Positions 57,225 through 64,000 of a stretch of DNA of 64,000 nt are shown here, piece by piece; the stretch's first letter is position 1, and each line of letters begins with the position of its first letter. Below the pieces are notes generated by a model. That model saw nothing but the letters and a program-made list of their open reading frames with translations, was not told the DNA's origin and did not search any database. The stretch is from Pseudomonas viridiflava (lineage in GTDB: Bacteria > Pseudomonadota > Gammaproteobacteria > Pseudomonadales > Pseudomonadaceae). Made by a program: the position numbers and the translations under genes. The stretch is from positions 186,001 to 250,000 of the forward strand of contig UVIF01000023.1 in NCBI GenBank assembly GCA_900596015.1. The letters run 5' to 3'.

Positions 57225-58454
57225 TTACTCGCTTACGGGCTCGGCCACTTCGCAGATGCCGAGAATGGCGAGGATGTACACGCGGATCATGTCCAGGTAG
57301 TCGCACTTGTGGACGCGCTCGTCCGGCATTGTGTTGAATTTGCCACCGGGCCCGCAGACCACGCCCTGCATGCCCAGGCGCTGGTAGAAATGCGCGGCAT
57401 CGGTTCCGAAGTAGGCCGGTGGCGTGATGATTCCCGTGGGTTGTAATTCGCCGCGCACCTGGTGGTAGGCCGCATTCACCGCCTTGACGATCGGAGAATC
57501 GAGCGCCACTTCGAACGGGGGCATCAGCGGCTGGTTGTCGCTGTCGTTGATCAGCTTCGCCTGCAGCCCCGGAAACTGTTCGCACAGGCGATCGAGCAGG
57601 CCTTGCAGGTCGGCCAGAACCGACTCGACCGTCTGCCCGGGGGTATAGCGTGCCGAGCCGCGCAGGCGCAGGAAGTCGGCCACCTGAGGCGGACGCCACT
57701 CTTCCAGCTCGCGCCCCAAGGCGCCATGGACCACGCCGATATGGCCACGGTTGACCCGTTCGTGCTCGGATGAGCGAGCGCCACTGAAGGTGATGCCATT
57801 GATCTGCGGGATGAGCTGGACGGCCGCGGTGATGACATCGACCGCTTCCTCGCGCTTGGACAGATGGCGGGTATCGCCGGTCAGTTCGATGACGAACATC
57901 AGCGAGCCCACATGCAGTGTTACCGCCTGTAGATCAGTGGGTTCGCAATTGATGAAGTAGTCGGCCTTCACGCCTTGTTCGATTGCCGCGATGGTGCCAA
58001 TGCCACCCTGCAGTTCACCCACTACATAGGTCAGGATCACATCGCCCCTGAGCTTCACGCCTGCGTCTATCAAGGTCTTCAAGGCGCAGAAGTAGGCTGC
58101 GTCGCCAGCCTTCATGTTCGACACACCAATGCCGTAGATGAACTCGTCATCGACCTTGCCGGCCCAGGGGTCCACGGTCCAGCCTTCAGTGACCGGATTG
58201 GTGTCCAGATGGCCATTGAACAACAGGCTGTGACCGCCCCCTTGCCCCTTGAGCGTACCAATGGCATTGAGGCGTTCGCCGGGCACCGGCATGAGTTCGC
58301 TGTGCAGCCCCAGCGCGCTCATCTGTTCGGCCATGTATTGGGCCAAGCGTCGCTCCTCGGGCGTGGCGCTGTAGCTCTTGTGCTGCACCATGCGCGCAAG
58401 AAAATCGAGGCAGTAGGCCTCATCGATGCTGTGGATCAGCGCATCAGGCGTCAT
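57225..58454 (-). CDS. M20-family amidohydrolase/peptidase-like protein with altered metal ligands
   Basis: The 409-residue protein is of M20/ArgE/DapE type: GHLDTNPV (His82, Asp84), dimerisation domain about 190-310, and C-terminal GPGGKFNTMPDERV. The usual DMK ligand motif reads SNMK (Asn113) and the usual EE motif reads GELQ (Glu147, Leu148). The final ligand His appears to be Thr375. Three metal ligands are therefore changed while the general base Glu147 stays. It may use another chemistry or a single metal, or bind peptides without cutting. It overlaps the ATPase gene by 11 bases and so belongs to the peptide-uptake operon. Confidence 0.85.
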   Translation of the reverse strand: MTPDALIHSIDEAYCLDFLARMVQHKSYSATPEERRLAQYMAEQMSALGLHSELMPVPGERLNAIGTLKGQGGGHSLLFNGHLDTNPVTEGWTVDPWAGKVDDEFIYGIGVSNMKAGDAAYFCALKTLIDAGVKLRGDVILTYVVGELQGGIGTIAAIEQGVKADYFINCEPTDLQAVTLHVGSLMFVIELTGDTRHLSKREEAVDVITAAVQLIPQINGITFSGARSSEHERVNRGHIGVVHGALGRELEEWRPPQVADFLRLRGSARYTPGQTVESVLADLQGLLDRLCEQFPGLQAKLINDSDNQPLMPPFEVALDSPIVKAVNAAYHQVRGELQPTGIITPPAYFGTDAAHFYQRLGMQGVVCGPGGKFNTMPDERVHKCDYLDMIRVYILAILGICEVAEPVSE

Positions 58455-60078
58455 CGAGTTGCTCCATTTCGGTGAGGGGCTGCGGTACTGCCTGGAGCAG
58501 TGCGCGGGTGTAGGGGTGTCGGGACTGTTCGGCCATGTCCTGCGCGGGCAGGATCTCCAGCAGATCACCGCGGTACATCACGGCGATGCGATGGGCGATC
58601 TGGCGGATCAGGTTCAGGTCATGGGTGATGAACAGGTAGGCGGTGCCGTGCTTGCGGCGCAGTTCCAGCAACAGCTCGATCACCGTGGCCTGCACCGACA
58701 CGTCCAGAGCGGCGGTGATCTCGTCGCAGATCACCAGTTCCGGCCGCGCGGCGAACGCACGGGCAATCGCCACACGCTGTTTCTGGCCGCCGGACAGTGC
58801 ATGGGGATAGCGGTCGGCGAACTCCTCGGGCAGGCGCACTTCGCGCAGCAGCCGCGCGACGGCCTGGCGCTCGGTTTCGCTCTCTGGCAAGCCATACAGC
58901 CTCAGGGGGCGGGCGAGGATCTGGCCAATGGTCTGGCGTGGGTTGAGCGAGGCATCCGGGTGCTGAAAAATGATCTGCACCTTGCGCCGGTAATCTCGGC
59001 TCATGTCGGCTGGGCCCCGGATGTCGACGCCATCGAACTGCACCTTTCCAGTGAAGGGGGTAAGCCCGGTAAGCGCCTTGGCCAGGGTCGACTTGCCCGA
59101 GCCGGACTCGCCAACGATGCCGAGAATTTCACCCTGCACCATGCTCAGGTTCATGTCTCGGGCGCCCATGGACGGCTTGGTCGCGCGCCGCAGCAAGCCG
59201 TCGAGCAGGCCAGGGCGTCCGTAGCGCACGTTGAGCCCATTGACCTGCAACAAGGGCTGTCCCTGTGCAACGGGCTCGTCCAACAGGCGCTTGTCGGCCG
59301 CCGGCACAGCGGCCACCAGACGTTGCGTATAGCCATGGCTGGGGGTGCTGAAAATCCGCGCACCGGTTGCCTGCTCGACAATGCGGCCCTTGTCCAGCAC
59401 GCAAACCCGATCGGCCACCCGCGACACCAGTGCCAGGTCGTGGGAAATGTAGAGTGAGGCCACCCCGGTTTCCTCGCGCAGGCGCCGGAACAACTGCAGG
59501 ATCTGCGCAGAGCTGATCACATCCAGGGCAGTTGTTGGCTCGTCGAAGATCAAGCACTGCGGGCGGCACGCGAACGCAGTGGCGATCAGCACGCGCTGCT
59601 TCTCACCGCCGGAGGCCTCGTGGGGAAAGCGCTTCATCATGGCCGCCGGGTCCTTCAGGTCGACATCGGCGAGCAATTGCTCACCCAATGTCCAGGCGTC
59701 CCGATAGCTCAGGTCGCGGTGGCGGGTCAGCACTTCCACCACTTGTTCGCCCAGGCTCAGGGTTGGGTTCAGCGATGCGCTCGGGTCCTGGAAGATCATT
59801 CCCAGGCGTCCGCCGCGCAACTGCTCGACCTTGCGTTGCGGCATCTGCAGCAGGTCTTCACCTTGCAGAATAATGCTGCCGCCCACGTCGCGAGCATTGC
59901 TGGCCAGGTAGCGCATGATGGCAAAGCCAAGCGTGGTCTTGCCCGAACCGGACTCGCCGACCAGGCCCACCACTTCGCCCGCGTCGACCGCAAAGTCGAT
60001 GTTCTGCAACACGTGCAGCGGGCCAGCGGGCAGTTGATAGTCGAGGCTGTAGTCAGCCACTTGCAACACGGCGGTCAT
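58444..60078 (-). CDS. Dipeptide/oligopeptide ABC transporter, fused double ATPase (GsiA-like)
   Basis: The 544-residue protein contains two ATPase domains in one chain. Domain 1 has Walker A GESGSGKT (41-48) and signature ASGGEKQRVLIA (155-166). Domain 2 has Walker A GESGSGKST (324-332) and LSGGQKQRVAIA. Each is followed by the oligopeptide-type C-terminal extension (HGYTQRLVAAVP, HPYTRALLQAVP). This replaces separate DppD and DppF subunits. ATG 60078 overlaps the permease stop. It energises the two permeases upstream. Confidence 0.93.
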   Translation of the reverse strand: MTAVLQVADYSLDYQLPAGPLHVLQNIDFAVDAGEVVGLVGESGSGKTTLGFAIMRYLASNARDVGGSIILQGEDLLQMPQRKVEQLRGGRLGMIFQDPSASLNPTLSLGEQVVEVLTRHRDLSYRDAWTLGEQLLADVDLKDPAAMMKRFPHEASGGEKQRVLIATAFACRPQCLIFDEPTTALDVISSAQILQLFRRLREETGVASLYISHDLALVSRVADRVCVLDKGRIVEQATGARIFSTPSHGYTQRLVAAVPAADKRLLDEPVAQGQPLLQVNGLNVRYGRPGLLDGLLRRATKPSMGARDMNLSMVQGEILGIVGESGSGKSTLAKALTGLTPFTGKVQFDGVDIRGPADMSRDYRRKVQIIFQHPDASLNPRQTIGQILARPLRLYGLPESETERQAVARLLREVRLPEEFADRYPHALSGGQKQRVAIARAFAARPELVICDEITAALDVSVQATVIELLLELRRKHGTAYLFITHDLNLIRQIAHRIAVMYRGDLLEILPAQDMAEQSRHPYTRALLQAVPQPLTEMEQLDDA

Positions 60079-60908
60079 TGGCGGTGCCCCTTGGGATTGA
60101 GGGCATCGCGCAAGCCATCGCCCAGCAGATTGAAACCGATCGCGATGATGGCGATGGCCAGGCCCGGCATGAGCATCATCCACGGCGCCTGAAAGAAATA
60201 ACGCCTGGCCTCGGCCACCATCAGGCCCCATTCCGGCTGCGGCGGTTGCGCGCCCAGGCCAAGGAAGCTGAGGGTGGCGAACAGCATGATGGCGAACGCC
60301 ACGCGAATGGTCGCCTCGACGATGATCGGCGCAACGATGTTGGGCAGCATTTCCCGTACCACGATGTAGGCAGTGGATTCGCCACGGGCAATGGCAGCAT
60401 TCACGTAGTCCTGACGGCGGGCGGCGAGGGCGACGCTGCGCGCTATCCGTGCCATGCCAGGTACGAAGGCGATGGTGATCGCCAGCACGGCGTTGAAATT
60501 GCTCTTTCCCAGGGTGCTGACGATCAACAGCGCGAACAGCAGGCTGGGAATCGACATCACCGCGTCCAACGTGCGCATCAGCGCTTCATCGACACGCCCG
60601 CCCAGGTAGCCGCTGGCCGTTCCGAGCAAAGCTCCCAACAGCATCGCCATCGCAGTGGCCAGCACCGACAGCGAAATCGTCGCGCGGGCGCCGATGAGCA
60701 AGCGACTGAAAATGTCGCGCCCCAGCTGATCAGTGCCCAGCCAATGCAACAGGCTTGGTGCCTTGTAACGGGCCAGGATGGAAATCGCTTCTGGGTCGTA
60801 GGGTGCCAGCGCCGGCCCGGCGCAGACCAGCACGATCGCCAGCAGCAGGATCAGGCTGCCCACCAGGCCCTGCGGCGAGCTCAGCAGTCGGTACAGAATG
60901 TCACGCAT
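60075..60908 (-). CDS. Dipeptide/oligopeptide ABC transporter permease (DppC-like)
   Basis: The 277-residue protein has six helices with DppC landmarks: HWLGTDQLGRDIFSRLLIGARAT and the EAA-type segment AAIARGESTAYIVVREMLPNI. FATLSFLGLGAQPPQPEWG is near the C-terminus. ATG 60908 overlaps the stop of the first permease gene by eight bases; the upstream in-frame start would lie deeper inside it. It pairs with the DppB-like protein as the transmembrane heterodimer. Confidence 0.93.
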   Translation of the reverse strand: MRDILYRLLSSPQGLVGSLILLLAIVLVCAGPALAPYDPEAISILARYKAPSLLHWLGTDQLGRDIFSRLLIGARATISLSVLATAMAMLLGALLGTASGYLGGRVDEALMRTLDAVMSIPSLLFALLIVSTLGKSNFNAVLAITIAFVPGMARIARSVALAARRQDYVNAAIARGESTAYIVVREMLPNIVAPIIVEATIRVAFAIMLFATLSFLGLGAQPPQPEWGLMVAEARRYFFQAPWMMLMPGLAIAIIAIGFNLLGDGLRDALNPKGHRQ

Positions 60909-61848
60909 ATTGAATCCGCCGATCGAGGTAGGCATAGGTCAGGTCAGCGATGAAGTTGACCACGCAGTAAGTGGCGGCCAGAATCAACACGCCGCCCTGG
61001 ATGGCGGGCAGGTCGCGTGCGGCAACGGCCACAAGCAGCTCCCGGCCGATGCCCGGGATGTTGAAAATCTCTTCCACCACGACGATGCCGCCCAGCAGGT
61101 AACCCACGTCCAGAGCAACGATGGTGATGGTGGGCAGCAGGCCGTTGCGCAAGGCGTGGCGCAGCAGCACCCGACGCCGTGACAAACCCTTCAGCCGCGC
61201 CGCGCGGATATAGTCGGTCTCCAGTACGTCGATCATCTCGGAACGCACCATGCGCGACACATGGGCGACCATGATCATCGACACGGTGAGCGTGGGCAGT
61301 ATCAGGTGCCGCAGGCCTTCGCCGAGGTTTTCCGAAAGCGGCACGTAACCGGTGGCCGGGAGCAGTTGCCAGACATCGGCGAACAGCAGAACCAGCAAGG
61401 TCGCGGTAACGAACTCGGGCAGCGACACACCGATGTAGGAGAACAGGGCGATGATCAGATCCACCGGCCGGCCACGCCGCACGGCGGCGACAATGCCCAG
61501 CGGGATGGCCACGGCCAGCATCAGCAGCAGCGAACACCCGGCCAGCAACAACGAACGGCCCAGCGCATCCAGCAGTGAGCCGAGTACCGGCTGGCCGTTA
61601 CGCATCGACACGCCCAGGTCACCCTGCAACACGGCCATGAGCCAGTGGCCGAACTGCAGCCACGCCGGTTGGTCCAGGCCCAGTTTCGCACGCAGGGCGT
61701 CGAGCGCTTCGGGCGTGGCGTTCTGGCCCAGCAGCGTCACCGCCGCATCGGCGGGCAGCAACTGGGTGATGGCGAACACCAGCAGCGAAACGATCAGCAG
61801 GGTATAAGCGACCAAGAGCAAGCGCTTGGTCAGGTAGGCAGCAGTCAC
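60901..61848 (-). CDS. Dipeptide/oligopeptide ABC transporter permease (DppB-like)
   Basis: The 315-residue protein begins AAYLTKRLLLVAYTLLIVSLLVFAI, typical of DppB. It includes LGLDQPAWLQFGHWLMAVLQGDLGVSMRNGQPV, and the EAA loop AARLKGLSRRRVLLRHALRNGLLP. It forms the channel with the downstream DppC-like protein. It is separated from the binding-protein gene by 15 bases. Confidence 0.93.
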   Translation of the reverse strand: MTAAYLTKRLLLVAYTLLIVSLLVFAITQLLPADAAVTLLGQNATPEALDALRAKLGLDQPAWLQFGHWLMAVLQGDLGVSMRNGQPVLGSLLDALGRSLLLAGCSLLLMLAVAIPLGIVAAVRRGRPVDLIIALFSYIGVSLPEFVTATLLVLLFADVWQLLPATGYVPLSENLGEGLRHLILPTLTVSMIMVAHVSRMVRSEMIDVLETDYIRAARLKGLSRRRVLLRHALRNGLLPTITIVALDVGYLLGGIVVVEEIFNIPGIGRELLVAVAARDLPAIQGGVLILAATYCVVNFIADLTYAYLDRRIQYA

Positions 61849-61863
61849 AGGGTTACCCTCGGT

Positions 61864-63435
61864 TCATCCGCGCTTCGGCGCGCCGTCGTCCAGCCAGGCC
61901 TGGTCCAGACGAAACACTGCGCCGCGCGGGTGCAGTTGGTAGCCCTGGATATAGTTGCGCCGGGCAGCCAGCACATCGAAGAAGGTCGGAATCAGCGATG
62001 GCACCTGTTCATGCATCAGTTGCTGCGCGGTGCCGTACAAGGCTGCGCGCTTGACCGGATCGTCGGTGCCTCGCGCAGCCGCTACGGCGGCGTCGAACTC
62101 GCTGTTGTTCCAGCGGGTTTCGTTCCAGGCGGCGTCCGAGGTATACAACAGCGAGAACACCGCGTCGGCCGAGGGCTGCATGTTGTAGAAGCCGACGTAG
62201 AAGTTGCCCTTCTTCCAGACCTGGTCGAGGTAGGTGCTGTTGGCCATGGTCTCGACCTTGATATTGAAACCGGCCGGCTTGGCCATCTCCCGCACGGCAA
62301 TGCCCAGCTGAGTGCGTGTGGACGGCTTGTCGGACGCGACCAAAGTGATGTCCAAGCCGTCGGGATAGCCCGCATCGGCCAACAGCTGTCGTGCTTTGGC
62401 CAGGTCCGCTTCACGCAGCACGATGTCGGCGTGATAGCGGTAGGCGGCGTTGAGCGGCGTATCGTTGCCCGGCGTACCGAAGCCTTCGGCAACGAAATCC
62501 ACCAAGGCAGCGCGGTCGACGCAAAGCGCCAACGCCTGGCGCACACGCACGTCATTGAACGGCTTCTGGTCGCAGGCCATGTTGATGTTGAGGAACTGCC
62601 CGGAAGGTGCGCGCAAGCCGGTCACGCCGCTGGCCTGGCTGAGGCGGCTGAACTCGGTGGCTTGGGCCGACAGCATCAGGTCGATGTCGCCGGACATCAG
62701 CGCCGAGCTTTCAGCGGTGGGGTCGGGATAGACACGGATCTCGACGCGGTCCAGGTACGGCCGTTCCGGGTCGTGGAATCGCTCGTTACGCGTTACCACC
62801 ACCAAGCGCTCCGGCTCGAACGACACCAGCTTGAACGGCCCCGTGCCCACTGCCTCACGGGTCAAACGGCCGAGATCGCCCTGGACGATCGTTGCGGGCA
62901 CGATCTTGGCATCCGGGTAAGCCAGGCTGATAGGCAGGTCGGCGTAGGGCATGGTGGTGGTCAGCTTGACGCGCAGCTCGTCGATCGCTTCCACGGCCTT
63001 GATCGGGCCAATGTTGCGCAGCCCGGGTGATGCGGTCTTGGGGTCCAGGATCGCCCGCAGGCTGGCGACCACGTCCTTGGCGGTGCAGGGGCTGCCATCA
63101 TGGAAAAGCAGGTTGTCACGGAGGCTGAAGGTCCACTCGGTCAGTGCTTCATTGTGACTCCAGGAGGCGGCAAGATCAGGCTCTGCCTGCATGTCCTGAC
63201 TCAGGCGGGTGAGCCCGTTGTAGAGCAACTCGCTGAGCAGGTACTCAGGATTGACCCGGGCCAGCAGCGGATTGAGCATGCCCACCGCCTGGTCGACGCT
63301 GATGCGCAGGGTACCGCCCTTACGCGCGGCGCCGGCGGCCCACAACGTACTGGAAAACGGCAGCATGGCAGCGCCTGTGACGATGGCAGTGGTTGCAAGA
63401 AAGCGGCGACGGTTGAGCCGGAAAACGGTAGTCAT
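61864..63435 (-). CDS. Tat-exported peptide-type ABC binding protein (family 5)
   Basis: The 523-residue protein is a DppA/OppA-type binding protein. The N-terminus has a twin-arginine signal (NRRRFLATT, residues about 8-16, then a hydrophobic stretch to about 35). Family marks are LTEWTFSLRDNLLFHDGSPCTAKDVV and VRQALALCVDRAALVDF. Tat export of a binding protein suggests folding before transport or avoidance of misfolding. It is the first transporter gene of the leftward block. Confidence 0.92.
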   Translation of the reverse strand: MTTVFRLNRRRFLATTAIVTGAAMLPFSSTLWAAGAARKGGTLRISVDQAVGMLNPLLARVNPEYLLSELLYNGLTRLSQDMQAEPDLAASWSHNEALTEWTFSLRDNLLFHDGSPCTAKDVVASLRAILDPKTASPGLRNIGPIKAVEAIDELRVKLTTTMPYADLPISLAYPDAKIVPATIVQGDLGRLTREAVGTGPFKLVSFEPERLVVVTRNERFHDPERPYLDRVEIRVYPDPTAESSALMSGDIDLMLSAQATEFSRLSQASGVTGLRAPSGQFLNINMACDQKPFNDVRVRQALALCVDRAALVDFVAEGFGTPGNDTPLNAAYRYHADIVLREADLAKARQLLADAGYPDGLDITLVASDKPSTRTQLGIAVREMAKPAGFNIKVETMANSTYLDQVWKKGNFYVGFYNMQPSADAVFSLLYTSDAAWNETRWNNSEFDAAVAAARGTDDPVKRAALYGTAQQLMHEQVPSLIPTFFDVLAARRNYIQGYQLHPRGAVFRLDQAWLDDGAPKRG

Positions 63436-63528
63436 GGCGATACTTCACTTAGCAAAGAGGTATTGGGGCAGCTAGGTAAAAAGTGCCGATGACCGATCTT
63501 GATGCCAGTCTACGGTGGTCGCTGAGGG

Positions 63529-64000
63529 TCAGCCGGTGGCAGGGGCTACGGGTGCAGCTGCGGTGAAATCGGCGGCCAGGTAGACCAGAATCGATTTTGC
63601 CAGGGCGACCAGATCGTCGCGGGTGGTGTACTCGTCGCTGGCATGGATGCGACTGTGCGGACGAATCAGGCCGCCCAACAGAATTTCCTGGATACCTGCC
63701 TGTTGTACCCAACCCATGTCTGAACTGCTGCTGGAGCCATAGCACTGAAACTGCTCAGCGGTGAAGCCGAATCCCACGCCCAGGGCAGCCTGCCAGCGCG
63801 GCCAGTGCGGCCCGGTAGGATCGGCGACCGGAGCAAGATGGCCGATCACTTCGGTTTCCACCGCCAAGGCCAGGCTCTCGGCCATGGCGGCATTCACGCA
63901 GCCTTGCAGCTCGGCCATGACCTCGTCGAAGGGCTCTTCGGGTGCATAGCGGCGGTTGACCAAAACCTCGAACTGGGCCGGAACGGTCGAGCCCTTGCTG
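63529..64000 (-). CDS. M20-family peptidase-like protein (C-terminal part; 5' end outside window)
   Basis: The frame is open from the window edge (first full codon ends at 63999) to a stop at 63529, giving 157 residues. The C-terminal M20 features are present: SSSSSDMGWVQQAGIQEILLGGL and RPHSRIHASDEYTTRDDLV. The conserved ligand His, four residues before the Glu, is intact here, unlike in the M20 protein at 57225. The N-terminal metal-binding half is outside the window, so activity cannot be judged. It lies 93 bases upstream of the binding-protein gene and is co-directional. Confidence 0.85.
   Translation of the reverse strand, partial: SKGSTVPAQFEVLVNRRYAPEEPFDEVMAELQGCVNAAMAESLALAVETEVIGHLAPVADPTGPHWPRWQAALGVGFGFTAEQFQCYGSSSSSDMGWVQQAGIQEILLGGLIRPHSRIHASDEYTTRDDLVALAKSILVYLAADFTAAAPVAPATG

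Overview
The window is about 64 kb of GC-rich, densely coding chromosome from a Pseudomonas-type gammaproteobacterium. Codon use, short operons, an OprD porin, DUF4946 and DUF1810 proteins, GlxA-type regulators and repetitive-palindrome hairpins all fit the Pseudomonas putida/fulva branch. The genus is an inference from gene content, not from a marker gene. No rRNA, tRNA, CRISPR array or insertion sequence was found.

Positions 1-4002: the end of a TPR/HEAT-like membrane-anchored protein, then a two-gene MFS plus HlyD efflux pair. Positions 4060-13857: cobalt/corrinoid metabolism in two riboswitch-led transcription units. One encodes a FecBCD/BtuCD-type ABC importer. The other encodes CobW, CobN and small ChlI-like and ChlD-like proteins. 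Positions 13860-22466 are mixed core genes: DUF421, a degenerate sigma-54-type regulator, PnuC with a ribosylnicotinamide kinase, UppP, DUF1294, a DUF1264 lipoprotein, a hydrolase, an MFS carrier, DUF1810 and a microprotein. Positions 22488-31665 return to B12: MetH (a B12-using enzyme), an acyltransferase, NfuA, and a leftward operon cbtB-cbtA-cobE-cobM-araC behind a third cobalamin riboswitch.

Positions 31784-43856: CPA2 antiporter, MscS channel, GlxA-type regulator, DUF4946, molbindin, CopCD, PoxB, a 32-residue membrane microprotein, AroQ, a Gly/Ser/Asn-rich exported protein, a cysteine desulfurase with a divergent Lrp regulator, and an RcnB-like protein, with two large palindromic repeat elements. 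Positions 43995-46142 hold a divergent pair of a complete tyrosine recombinase and a KfrA-like coiled-coil DNA-binding protein, separated by an AT-rich, palindrome-containing gap.

Positions 46272-64000 are catabolic. First comes an acyl-CoA synthetase/SDR/thiolase operon followed by an AraC regulator. Next is a polar amino-acid ABC transporter with a FAD amine/amino-acid oxidase and an Lrp regulator. Last is a leftward peptide-uptake block (OprD porin, M20 protein, fused double ATPase, two permeases, Tat-exported binding protein, second M20 protein) that runs off the window.

The strongest theme is B12: three cobalamin riboswitches, cobalt insertion, cobalt/corrinoid uptake, ring-methylation enzymes and MetH lie within about 27 kb. 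The most unusual proteins are an AAA+ regulator that has lost both GAFTGA and the Walker B acids, an M20 protein lacking several metal ligands, and the recombinase/KfrA pair.
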